NCBI GenBank assembly: GCA_035468285.1
Contig: DATISY010000114.1
Span: forward strand, 31,700-95,699
Reading direction: 5' to 3'
DNA from: PALSA-555 sp035468285
GTDB lineage: Bacteria > Actinomycetota > Acidimicrobiia > IMCC26256 > PALSA-555
DNA: 64,000 nt
The notes under the pieces are model-generated. The model saw only the letters and a list, made by a program, of their open reading frames with translations. It was not told where the DNA came from and made no database searches. The translations under genes were made by a program, and so were the position numbers. This document shows positions 17,652-27,464 of this stretch, in pieces. The number at the start of each line of letters is the position of its first letter. Within the stretch, counting starts at the first letter, position 1.

Positions 17652-18178
17652 CGGTGGTCACGCTCGTCGAGCTCGGCGAAGCGGGCGAGCAGCTCGCGTT
17701 CGCGGCGCTGCATGCGTTCGGCGTCGCCCGGCTCGGCGTGGTCGTACTCGAGGAGATGCAGGACACCGTGGACGACGAGGAGGGCGAGCTCGGCGTCGAG
17801 CGCGGTGCCGGTCGCGTCCGCCTGGCGTTGCGCGACCGTGGGGCACACGACGACGTCGCCGAGGATGATCGGCGGCTCGACCGCGTCGCTCGTGGAGCCC
17901 GGGCCGCGGCCGCCTTCGTCGGGGTCGCGGCCCGCGGTGGGGAGCTCGTCGTCGAGGGGGAACGCGAGCACGTCGGTGGGGCCGGTGGCGTCGAGGAACC
18001 GTTGGTTCAGGTCGGCGATGGTGGCCTCATCGACGAAGACGAGGCCCAGCTCGGCGTCGGGATCGACCCGCTCGGCGCGGAGGACGAGCTGCGCGAGGCG
18101 CACCCAGCGGGGCACCTCCACCGGGACGATGTCCTGCTCGTCGTAGCCGCTGACCTGGACCGGCGCGGATGGGGTCAC
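17648..18178 (-). CDS. ybeY: Endoribonuclease YbeY
   Basis: 176-residue zinc-dependent RNase that helps mature 16S rRNA and control rRNA quality. The metal-binding signature HGVLHLLEYDH is near the C-terminus, preceded by the NQRFLDATGPTDVLAFPLD strand-helix. A low-complexity insertion (about 85-105, Asp/Gly/Pro-rich) is longer than usual. It sits between phoH and the CBS gene and overlaps the latter. Confidence 0.94.
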   Translation of the reverse strand: MTPSAPVQVSGYDEQDIVPVEVPRWVRLAQLVLRAERVDPDAELGLVFVDEATIADLNQRFLDATGPTDVLAFPLDDELPTAGRDPDEGGRGPGSTSDAVEPPIILGDVVVCPTVAQRQADATGTALDAELALLVVHGVLHLLEYDHAEPGDAERMQRRERELLARFAELDERDHR

Positions 18179-18212
18179 GGCACGGCCCGCAGCGGCGGCG
18201 CATGTCGGGGTC

Positions 18213-19169
18213 TCACCCGCTGGCCCGCTCGTAGGCGTTCACGATCTCTTGCACGATGCGGTGGCGGACCACGTCACGGGCGTCGAGCTCGACGAAGGCG
18301 AGCCCGTCGATCCCGTCGAGGATCGTGCGGACAGCTTGGAGGCCGGAGCGGCCCTTCCCCTCGGGGAGGTCGATCTGGGTCACGTCGCCGGTCACGACGA
18401 CCTTGGAGCCGAACCCGAGTCGGGTCAGGAACATCTTCATCTGCTCCGGGGTCGTGTTCTGCGCTTCGTCGAGGATGATGAACGAATTGTTCAGCGTACG
18501 GCCCCGCATGAAAGCCAGCGGCGCGACCTCGATGGTGCCGCGGTCCATGAGCCGGGTCACAACTTCGGCGTCGAGCATGTCGTAGAGCGCGTCGTAGAGA
18601 GGGCGCAGGTAGGGGTCAACTTTGGCGAGGACGTCGCCGGGTAGGAACCCGAGCCGCTCGCCGGCTTCGACCGCGGGGCGGGTGAGGATGATCCGGTTGA
18701 TCGTCTTCGCCTGGAGGGCCTGCACCGCGAGCGCGACGGCGAGATAGCTCTTGCCGGTGCCGGCGGGACCGATCGCGAACGTGACCGTGTTGGCATTGAC
18801 CGCGTCGACGTAGCGCTTCTGGCCGCTCGTCTTGGGGCGGACGGGTTTGCGGCCGCGTAGCACTTCGGTGCCGAGCACCTCGGTGGGCCGCTGGTCGGCT
18901 TTGAGCATCTCGATCGAGCGTCCGAGCCCGTCGAGGTCGAGGGCGTGCCCGCGCTCGAGGAGCAGGACCAGCTCTTCGAAGAGGCGCGCGACCCGGTCGG
19001 CGTCGTCGGGGTCACCGGTGATGGTGATCTCGTTGCCCCGGACGTGGATGGTGACGGGGAACGATTCCTCGACGAGCTTGAGGAGCTCATCGCGATGCCC
19101 GAGCAGGTTCACCATGAGGTGGTTCCCCGGGACGAGAACTCTGAGCTGCGTGGGCGACGGCGTGGACAC
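18213..19169 (-). CDS. phoH: PhoH-like ATPase
   Basis: 318 residues. Walker A is GPAGTGKSYLAVALA, Walker B is FIILDEAQNTT, and GFGSKVVVTGDVTQIDLP is the family's third motif. An N-terminal single-stranded nucleic-acid-binding-like region (about 1-90) precedes it. PhoH proteins are RNA-linked ATPases, usually beside ybeY as here. The GTG at 19169 gives MSTPSPTQLRVLVPG; a GTG at 19199 would add 10 residues. The frame open to 19808 beyond that is antisense to the regulator gene. Confidence 0.9.
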   Translation of the reverse strand: MSTPSPTQLRVLVPGNHLMVNLLGHRDELLKLVEESFPVTIHVRGNEITITGDPDDADRVARLFEELVLLLERGHALDLDGLGRSIEMLKADQRPTEVLGTEVLRGRKPVRPKTSGQKRYVDAVNANTVTFAIGPAGTGKSYLAVALAVQALQAKTINRIILTRPAVEAGERLGFLPGDVLAKVDPYLRPLYDALYDMLDAEVVTRLMDRGTIEVAPLAFMRGRTLNNSFIILDEAQNTTPEQMKMFLTRLGFGSKVVVTGDVTQIDLPEGKGRSGLQAVRTILDGIDGLAFVELDARDVVRHRIVQEIVNAYERASG

Positions 19170-19222
19170 CTCGCGTCGCAGCGTAGCGCCGGGGTTCACC
19201 ACCCGGCGCGTTTCCGTGCCGG

Positions 19223-19714
19223 TCAGGCCGAGACGCGCAAGCCCAGCTCGTCGAGGCGGGCGCCGAGGTTGTCGGGGGTGCGGCCCAAGACGGCGGCGAG
19301 GACGCGGACGTCGTCGCGTCGGATGGTGAGCATCCGGCCGTTGAAGTCTTGGCGTTGCAGCTGGATGGTCGCCGCGTAGCGGGCCAGGACCTCGGCGTCG
19401 GGCTCCTCGAGCTGGTTGAGCCGGACCAGGTCGATGGTCAGGGCCCGGCTGTCGTCGCTGTCGCGCGTGAGGTCGATCTCGAGGTCCGTGCCCCGGGGCA
19501 GCAGCTGGTCCGGGGGGACGTCGTAGAGCTCGCCGAGGCGCAGGAGGCGGCTGACCGAGAGGGCGCGCTCCCCGCGCTCGTAGGCGCCGAGGACCGACGC
19601 CTTGAATTCCTGCCCTGAGCGGGCCTCGACGTCGTGCAGGGACAAGCCTTGCTGGCGGCGGATGGCCCGGAGCCGATCGCCGATCTGTGCACTGGCCTGA
19701 GTGTCCAGGCTCAC
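19223..19714 (-). CDS. BldD-like HTH regulator with c-di-GMP-binding signature
   Basis: 163 residues from the GTG at 19714, chosen for its GGGGAG Shine-Dalgarno 6 nt upstream; an ATG at 19738 is possible. The N-terminal XRE-type HTH (about 10-70) reads GDRLRAIRRQQGLSLHDVE and ASVLGAYERGERALSVSRLL, close to Streptomyces BldD. The C-terminal domain has RQD, eight residues, then RRDD, matching BldD's RXD-X8-RXXD c-di-GMP signature. In Streptomyces, BldD represses sporulation genes with c-di-GMP as co-repressor. Targets here are unknown. Confidence 0.85.
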   Translation of the reverse strand: MSLDTQASAQIGDRLRAIRRQQGLSLHDVEARSGQEFKASVLGAYERGERALSVSRLLRLGELYDVPPDQLLPRGTDLEIDLTRDSDDSRALTIDLVRLNQLEEPDAEVLARYAATIQLQRQDFNGRMLTIRRDDVRVLAAVLGRTPDNLGARLDELGLRVSA

Positions 19715-19817
19715 GAAACGCTCCCCATTTTGCCCCATAGCTGCCCAACGTCGTCCCGGCATCCCTCCGGGGAACACTCAGCGTACCAAACCCCGGGGCC
19801 GGCGTCACGCTGGGTGG

Positions 19818-20594
19818 TCAAGCCCCGCCTGGGCTGTGAGGATTCCTTGTGGTCGGGGGTGGGTCGGGGCGGCGGCGCCCCGCGAGGGCGGCGGCAGCGG
19901 CGAGCGCGGCGGTCTCGGCGCGCAGCACGTGAGGACCGACCGCGAGGCGTGGCGGGGCCCCGAGCTGGGTGTGCTCCTCGGGGGTCAGACCGCCTTCGGG
20001 GCCGATCACGACCAGCCAGCCGGTCGGCGGCGGGGCCGGGAGCTCGGGGGCGGGGAGTCCGGCCCGGTCGGCGACGACGAGGCCCGGGGTGCCGGTGAGG
20101 TCGGTGAGGGCGACGGGCCCCTCGACGGTGAGGAGGCGGGCCCGGCGGCACTGCCCGGCGGCCTCGCGGGCGACCCGGCGGAGCCGGTCCCGTGCCCGGT
20201 CGGCGCGGGTGGCGTCCCAGCGGAGCACGGAGCGGGCCGCGGCGACGAGGACGACGGCGTCGACGCCGAGCTCGGCGGCGTGGCGGACGACGGCGTCGGG
20301 ATGGTCTCCTTTGGTGAGCGCGCAGGCCAGCCGCACCGGGGGCACCAGGGTCGGTTCGGTGAGCGGGTCGCCGGTCGCCTCGAGGTGCAACGCGCCGGGT
20401 TCGGTCGCGGCGATGGTGTACGCCCGCCAGTGGCCGGCACCGTCGGCCGCGGTGACGTGCTCGCCGGGCCGGAGGCGTCGGACGCGCTGGAGGTGGTGGC
20501 CGTCGGTGTCGCCGACGTGCAGCGCGTCGTCGAGTCGGTCGACGAGGACGTGGGCGACGGCGTCGGTGCCCGCGCACCAGGCGACGCGGGTCAC
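19818..20594 (-). CDS. rsmE: 16S rRNA (uracil-1498-N3) methyltransferase
   Basis: 258-residue SPOUT methyltransferase modifying the decoding region of the small subunit. The N-terminal PUA-like part includes HVGDTDGHHLQRVRRLRPGE. The SAM-binding knot shows VVIGPEGGLTPEEHTQLGAPPRLAVGPHVLRAETAALAA in pieces typical of RsmE (IGPEGG and LRAETA). It begins 6 bp after dnaJ and ends the hrcA-dnaJ-rsmE operon. Confidence 0.92.
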   Translation of the reverse strand: MTRVAWCAGTDAVAHVLVDRLDDALHVGDTDGHHLQRVRRLRPGEHVTAADGAGHWRAYTIAATEPGALHLEATGDPLTEPTLVPPVRLACALTKGDHPDAVVRHAAELGVDAVVLVAAARSVLRWDATRADRARDRLRRVAREAAGQCRRARLLTVEGPVALTDLTGTPGLVVADRAGLPAPELPAPPPTGWLVVIGPEGGLTPEEHTQLGAPPRLAVGPHVLRAETAALAAAAALAGRRRPDPPPTTRNPHSPGGA

Positions 20595-20600
20595 GGGCGG

Positions 20601-21704
20601 TTACTGGAACGCGGAGCGCAGCTTGGAGAAGACGCCTTTGTCGGGCGGTGCGATCTCCTCGCCTCGCAGCTCCGCGAGGCGGCTCAGCAGCTCGGCTTCT
20701 TCCTCGGAGAGCCGGGTGGGGACGTCGACGTCGACGCGCACGAGGAGGTCACCGCGTCCGCGGCCGCGCAGCGAGGGGATCCCGACGTGCTTGACGCGGA
20801 AGAGCTGACCGGGCTGGGTGCCGGGTGGGACGAGGACCTCGTGCTCGGCGTCGAGACCGGCGATGGTGAGGCGGGCACCGAGCGCGGCTTGGGCGACGGA
20901 CACCGACCGGACGTGGAGGAGGTCGTCGCCGTGCCGTTCGAAGTCGGGGTGGGCCGCGACGCGGACGGTGACGTACAGGTCTCCGGGGATGCCGCCGCGG
21001 GGCGCGGCGGGTCCGCGGCCGGAGAGGCGGAGCCGTTGCCCGTCGTCGACGCCGGCGGGGACTTCGACGTCGATGCTGCGGCGGGACTGGATCCGCCCGT
21101 CACCGCGACAGTCCTTGCACTGGGTGAGGATGCGCCGGCCGGTGCCCTCACACACCGCGCACGGCGCGGCGGTGACGATCTGGCCGAGGATGGAACGGCG
21201 GACCTGGCGGACCTCGCCCTGGCCGCCGCACACGTCGCAGCGGGTGGGGTGGGTGCCGGGCTCGCAACCCGACCCGTCGCAGCGGGGGCAGCTGACTGGC
21301 AACGACGCGTCGATGGTTTCGGTCTTGCCGAACATCGCGTCGGCGAGGGTGAGCTGGACGACGACCTCGGCGTCGGCGCCGTGCGTGGGTCCGGCCGGGC
21401 CGCGTCGGGCGCCGAAGGGGTCGCCGGCGAAGAACGCGTCGAAGAGGTCACCGAACCCGAACGTCTCGCCGCCCCCGGGGCGGCTCCCGCCGGCGTCGCC
21501 GAACATGTCGTAGCGGCGGCGCCGTTCGGGGTCGCGCAGCGTCTCGTAGGCGACGCTGATCTCTTTGAAGCGCTCCTCGGCGTCGGGTGTGTCGGGTCGC
21601 GAGTCGGGGTGGTAGCGGCGGGCGAGGTCGCGGTAGGCGCGTTTGATGTCGTCGTCGGTGGCGGAGCGGTCGATGCCGAGGACGTCGTAGCAGTCGCGGG
21701 TCAT
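20601..21704 (-). CDS. dnaJ: Chaperone DnaJ (Hsp40)
   Basis: 367 residues. The J domain (1-70) carries the HPD in RYHPDSRP. A Gly/Phe-rich linker (about 75-105) and four CxxCxGxG-type zinc repeats (CPRCDGSG, CDVCGGQG, CAVCEGTG, CKDCRGDG; about 140-205) follow, then the two substrate-binding barrels. It stimulates DnaK ATPase. The ATG overlaps the hrcA stop (ATGA), so it should share the CIRCE/HrcA control at the head of the operon. Confidence 0.96.
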   Translation of the reverse strand: MTRDCYDVLGIDRSATDDDIKRAYRDLARRYHPDSRPDTPDAEERFKEISVAYETLRDPERRRRYDMFGDAGGSRPGGGETFGFGDLFDAFFAGDPFGARRGPAGPTHGADAEVVVQLTLADAMFGKTETIDASLPVSCPRCDGSGCEPGTHPTRCDVCGGQGEVRQVRRSILGQIVTAAPCAVCEGTGRRILTQCKDCRGDGRIQSRRSIDVEVPAGVDDGQRLRLSGRGPAAPRGGIPGDLYVTVRVAAHPDFERHGDDLLHVRSVSVAQAALGARLTIAGLDAEHEVLVPPGTQPGQLFRVKHVGIPSLRGRGRGDLLVRVDVDVPTRLSEEEAELLSRLAELRGEEIAPPDKGVFSKLRSAFQ

Positions 21705-22729
21705 GAGAGGTGCCGGCCGAGCTGCTCGGAGACGGCGGTGACCGCGGCGAGGGCGTGCCGGTAGTCCATGCGGGTCGGGCCGAGGACGCCGACGATGCCG
21801 GCGGGGCGTCGGTCGAGCATGAAGGGGGCGAGGACGATGGCGCAGTCGCGGAGCTCGTCGACCCGGTTCTCGGAGCCGATGCTGACGGTGAGGCCTGCGT
21901 CGAGGAGCTCGCGGACGAGGGACACGACGAGGACCTGGTGCTCGAGGACCTCGAGGAGCCGCGCGGCGCGCTCCCCCGTCTCGAACGCCTCTTGCTCGGC
22001 GGCGAGGCGGCTGGCGCCACCGATGTAGAGCGGCTCGGGGTGGTCATGGCCGGCGTGGTCGACGAGGGCGTCGTGGGCGAGCGCGACAACGGCGTCCGTC
22101 TCGGGATGGCCGGTGTGCGGTGCGTCGGGCAGCGTGGACCAGGCGTGGTCGCGGAGCTGGCGGTCGAGGGCCGCGCCGGCGTCGTGGACGTGGAGGTCGT
22201 CGGTGTCGTCGGGGAGCGCGACGACGCTCTTGTGCACCGCGCCGGAGGAGAGGACGACGACGAGCAGCGCCACGTTGAGCTGGAGCGGGACGAGCTGGAC
22301 GCTGCGGACGCGGGCCTGGTCGGGCTCGGGACCCATCACCAGCGCGGCGTGGCGGCTGACGCGCGACAGCAGCTGGCTGGTCTCGGTGAGGAGCTCTTCG
22401 AGGGCCTGGTGCGCGGAGGAGAAGAAGTCGACGACGGCCCGTCGTTGCCCCGCGGGTAGGCCGCCTTGGCGGGTGAAATGGTCGACGAAGTAGCGGTAGC
22501 CGCGGTCGGTGGGGATCCGGCCCGCCGAGGTGTGGGGCTGCACCAGGTAGCCGTCGCGCTCCAGGATCGTCATCTCGTTGCGGACGGTCGCGCTCGACAC
22601 CTGCAGCTGGGGGGCGCGGGCGATGATCTGGGAGCCGACGGGCTGGGCCGTCTCGACGTACTCCTCGACGACGGCCTTGAGGATGGCGGCTTTGCGTTCG
22701 TCGAGCTCGGCCTGGTCAGGGTGGTCCAT
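21701..22729 (-). CDS. hrcA: Heat-shock repressor HrcA
   Basis: 342-residue repressor of class I heat-shock genes that binds CIRCE. The N-terminal winged helix has QLQVSSATVRNEMTILERDGYL and QPHTSAGRIPTDRGYRYF; the GAF-like middle and C-terminal GVLGPTRMDYRHALAAV are typical. The ATG at 22729 was preferred because the upstream candidate at 22774 lies inside the operator. Autoregulation is inferred from the CIRCE element 40-64 bp upstream. Confidence 0.95.
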   Translation of the reverse strand: MDHPDQAELDERKAAILKAVVEEYVETAQPVGSQIIARAPQLQVSSATVRNEMTILERDGYLVQPHTSAGRIPTDRGYRYFVDHFTRQGGLPAGQRRAVVDFFSSAHQALEELLTETSQLLSRVSRHAALVMGPEPDQARVRSVQLVPLQLNVALLVVVLSSGAVHKSVVALPDDTDDLHVHDAGAALDRQLRDHAWSTLPDAPHTGHPETDAVVALAHDALVDHAGHDHPEPLYIGGASRLAAEQEAFETGERAARLLEVLEHQVLVVSLVRELLDAGLTVSIGSENRVDELRDCAIVLAPFMLDRRPAGIVGVLGPTRMDYRHALAAVTAVSEQLGRHLS

Positions 22730-22768
22730 GGGCTGCGATCGCTGGGCGCCGGAGCGTCGGAATGGGGC

Positions 22769-22793
22769 TGGCACTCAATCCTACCGAGTGCCA
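22769..22793. promoter_or_regulatory. CIRCE operator (HrcA-binding inverted repeat)
   Basis: Perfect 8-bp arms TGGCACTC and GAGTGCCA separated by 9 bp (22777-22785), the CIRCE layout with G/C in place of the outermost T/A. It lies 40 bp upstream of hrcA and overlaps the hemW stop codon. Confidence 0.92.
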
Positions 22794-23959
22794 ATCGGGA
22801 TGCGGGGAGGGGTGGGGGCGGCGGCCAGGAGGCGGACGGTCACGGCGCTGGCGAGGAGCCGACCCCGGCGCGTCAGGGTGACCCGTCCCCCCGCCTGGCC
22901 CGACCCTCGGCCCCCGACCGGCGCGGGGGTCGGGGCGGGGCGGGCGCGGGTGAGGAGACCCGCGGCGATGAGGTCGTCGACCTCGGCGCCGGTGCCGGGC
23001 GGCGGGACGGCGCCCCCGCGGGTGCGCAGCGCGAGGGCGAACGCCTCCTCGGCCCGGGTGGCCGCGTCGAGGCGCTCCCCGCCCGTCTCGGGGGTGACAC
23101 CGGCCCGGATCCGTTCGATGTAGCGCTCGGGGGTGCGGACGTTCCACGTCCGGTGCCCGGACTGGTGGCCATGGGCGGCGCAACCGATCGGGACGTAGTC
23201 GCCCTGGTCCCAATAGAGAAGGTGGTGGCGGCACTCGTGGCCGGGGCGGGACCAGTTCGAGATTTCGTACCAGTCGAGGCCGGCGGCGGTGAGGACGTCG
23301 TCGGTGCGTTCGTATTTGGCGGCTTGGTCGTCGTCGTCGGGGGCGGGGACGCTCCCCGCGGCGACGCGCTGGCCGAGGGTTGTGGCCGGCTCGATGGTGA
23401 GGGCGTAGGCGCTCACGTGGGGCGGGTCGAGGGCCAGCGTGGCGTCGAGCGTGGCGCGCCAGTCGTCGGGTGACTCCCCCACCGCCCCGTAGATGAGGTC
23501 GAGATTGAAGGTCTCGAAGCCGTGGTCGCGGGCGGCGTCGACGGCGCGGGTGACCGCGGGGACGTCGTGGCGGCGTCCCAGCGCGGCGAGGACGTGGGGC
23601 CGGAACGACTGCACCCCGAAGGAGCAGCGGTTCACCCCCGCAGCGCGGTACCGGGCGAGCTTGGCGGCGTCGATGGACTCGGGGTTGCACTCCACCGTGA
23701 CCTCGGCGTCGGCGACGGTCGGGATCTCGTCGAGGATGCGGGCCAGCGTCCCTGCGGGGAGCAGCGACGGGGTGCCGCCCCCGACGAAGACGCTCGTCGC
23801 GGCGTCCAACGTGCCGTCCCGGACCCGGTTGCGGACGTCGGTCTCGCAGGCGTCGACGTAGTCGTCGATCAGCGCGGAGCGGTCGGTCCACGTCGCGAAG
23901 TCGCAGTAGTCGCACTTCGAGGCGCAGAACGGGATGTGCACGTACACGCCGAGCGCCAC
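22781..23959 (-). CDS. hemW: Haem chaperone HemW (CPO-like radical SAM protein)
   Basis: 392 residues. The radical-SAM cluster motif is IPFCASKCDYCDF (CxxxCxxC) at 10-20, followed by FVGGGTPSLL and FGVQSFRP. A C-terminal HemW domain and a Pro-rich tail follow. Long called an oxygen-independent coproporphyrinogen oxidase, members with this cysteine pattern are haem-binding chaperones. The GTG at 23959 begins at the conserved VYVHIPFC. The stop codon falls inside the CIRCE element that controls hrcA, so the two genes are tightly packed. Confidence 0.92.
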   Translation of the reverse strand: MALGVYVHIPFCASKCDYCDFATWTDRSALIDDYVDACETDVRNRVRDGTLDAATSVFVGGGTPSLLPAGTLARILDEIPTVADAEVTVECNPESIDAAKLARYRAAGVNRCSFGVQSFRPHVLAALGRRHDVPAVTRAVDAARDHGFETFNLDLIYGAVGESPDDWRATLDATLALDPPHVSAYALTIEPATTLGQRVAAGSVPAPDDDDQAAKYERTDDVLTAAGLDWYEISNWSRPGHECRHHLLYWDQGDYVPIGCAAHGHQSGHRTWNVRTPERYIERIRAGVTPETGGERLDAATRAEEAFALALRTRGGAVPPPGTGAEVDDLIAAGLLTRARPAPTPAPVGGRGSGQAGGRVTLTRRGRLLASAVTVRLLAAAPTPPRIPIGTR

Positions 23960-24024
23960 ACCCCATCCTCGCGCCCGGGCCCGGGGACCCCGCGCGCCCG
24001 GCCGAGGGGCGCGAGGCTGGCCCG

Positions 24025-25161
24025 ATGGACGCGGATCCGGACGACGCTCGGACGGGGGTGCGGGCGTTCCTCGCCGCCGAGGCCCCCGGCGGGCGATACG
24101 CGGCGGATTTCGTGCGGCGCCTCGCGGCCGCGGGGTACGCCGCGCCGCACTGGCCGGCCCCGTGGGGGCGGGCGGCGAGCCCGGCGGAGCAGCTGGCCAT
24201 CGACGAGGAGCTGCGCGCCGCGCTCGCGCCGCGGCCGGTGAACCCGATCGGGATCGGGTGGGCCGGCCCGACGCTCCTCGTCGCGGGCAGCGACGCCCAG
24301 CAGCGGCGCTGGCTGCCGGGGATCCTCGACGGGTCGGAGCTGTGGTGTCAGCTGTTCAGCGAACCTGAGGCCGGGAGCGACCTCGCGTCGTTGACGACGC
24401 GCGCCGTGCGCGACGGGGACGAGTACGTCGTGGACGGCCACAAGGTGTGGACCACGATCGCCCATCTGGCGCGCTGGGGGATCTTGCTCGCCCGCACCGA
24501 CCCGGACCGGCCCCGCCGCCAGGGGATCTCGTACTTCGTGCTGGACATGCACGCGCCCGGGGTCACGGTGCGGCCCATCCGCCAGATGACCGGGGCGAGC
24601 GACTTCAACGAGGTGATCCTCGAGGGGGTCCGGGTCCCCGTCGACCACCGCGTCGGTGACGAGGGCGACGGCTGGGGGCTGGCCCGGGTGACGCTCGGCA
24701 ACGAACGGGTCTCGCTGTCGAGCGAAGGGGCGCTGTGGGGGCTGGGACCCACCATGCATGACGTCGTCGGGCTGGTCCGGGCGCACGGGGGGACCCGCGA
24801 CGCGGTGCGTCGCCAGCGGCTCGCCGCGCACCTCACCGAGGCCGAGGTGCTGCGCCTGATCCGGTTGCGGACGGTCGCGGCCCGGGTACGTGGCTTGGAG
24901 CCCGGCCCCGAGGCGTCGGTGCGCAAGACCCTCGCCGATCGGCACGGTCAGCACGTCCTGGGTGACGCCATCGACCTCGCGGGCGCGTCCGGGATGCTGC
25001 GCGACGCGGGGCCGTACGGGGAACCGGGCGACACGTGGGCGACCGGGTTCCTGTTCTCACCGGCGTTGACGGTCGGGGGTGGGACGAGCGAGGTCCAGCG
25101 GGGGATCATCGCCGAGCGGATCCTCGGCCTGCCCCGCGACGTCGACACGCCCGAGCCCTGA
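24025..25161 (+). CDS. Acyl-CoA dehydrogenase family protein
   Basis: 378-residue FAD enzyme. Seen: the N-terminal helical domain with GYAAPHWPAPWGR, the FAD/substrate strand QLFSEPEAGSDLASLTTRA, VDGHKVWTTIAHLARWGILLART, and the C-terminal GGGTSEVQRGIIAERILGL that binds FAD across the dimer. The usual catalytic Glu region in the C-terminal helices is not obvious, so substrate class (fatty acyl, isobutyryl, steroid side chain) is open. It is divergent from hemW with a 65-bp gap. Confidence 0.9.
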   Translation: MDADPDDARTGVRAFLAAEAPGGRYAADFVRRLAAAGYAAPHWPAPWGRAASPAEQLAIDEELRAALAPRPVNPIGIGWAGPTLLVAGSDAQQRRWLPGILDGSELWCQLFSEPEAGSDLASLTTRAVRDGDEYVVDGHKVWTTIAHLARWGILLARTDPDRPRRQGISYFVLDMHAPGVTVRPIRQMTGASDFNEVILEGVRVPVDHRVGDEGDGWGLARVTLGNERVSLSSEGALWGLGPTMHDVVGLVRAHGGTRDAVRRQRLAAHLTEAEVLRLIRLRTVAARVRGLEPGPEASVRKTLADRHGQHVLGDAIDLAGASGMLRDAGPYGEPGDTWATGFLFSPALTVGGGTSEVQRGIIAERILGLPRDVDTPEP

Positions 25162-25193
25162 CCGGGTCGCGGGTGCCGTCGACCGCGGGCGGC

Positions 25194-25550
25194 TCAGGTG
25201 AGCGCGGCGCGGATCCCCTCGACAATCGACGCCACCCACCGCTCGTACTTGCCGCGCATCCCGGTCTTGAGGCCGAACCCGACCGCGTCCTGAGCGGTCA
25301 CCTCGACCCGCGACCCACCGGTGCCGGCGTCGATGGTGACGATGGTGCGGGTCGGGAGTGACGACGCGGCGATGAACGCCCCGCCGAGGAGTCGCATCTT
25401 CGCTTGGGATCCGCTGAGGACCTCGAGCCGGTCGACGGTGTCGACCACGACGCGGTGCGCGTACGGGTGGAACCAGGTGAGCACGCCCTCACGGACGTGC
25501 GCGGGGGTGCCGGACACGTCGAAGGTCTCCGCGTGCTGCAGGGGTGCCAT
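25194..25550 (-). CDS. Small SRPBCC-like protein
   Basis: 118 residues with a helix-grip pattern: a first strand AETFDVSGTPAHVREGV, strands around MRLLGGAFIAASSLPTRTIVTIDAG and SRVEVTAQDAVGFGLKTGMRGKY, and a long C-terminal helix YERWVASIVEGIRAAL. This resembles SRPBCC/START-like ligand-binding proteins. No catalytic residues can be named. It is convergent with the acyl-CoA dehydrogenase and upstream of nothing obvious. Confidence 0.65.
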   Translation of the reverse strand: MAPLQHAETFDVSGTPAHVREGVLTWFHPYAHRVVVDTVDRLEVLSGSQAKMRLLGGAFIAASSLPTRTIVTIDAGTGGSRVEVTAQDAVGFGLKTGMRGKYERWVASIVEGIRAALT

Positions 25551-25595
25551 CGCCGGAGCCTACGGCGGGCCGCCCGCTCACCCCTCCTCGGGGGC

Positions 25596-27377
<1,782 letters not shown>

Positions 27378-27464
27378 GCGGGACTCCGAGGAGGGTTCGG
27401 GCCGCGCGCGCTAACGCGGGGAGCAGGTCGGGCGGAAACCCGCGTTTGAAGCGTAGCGACGGGC

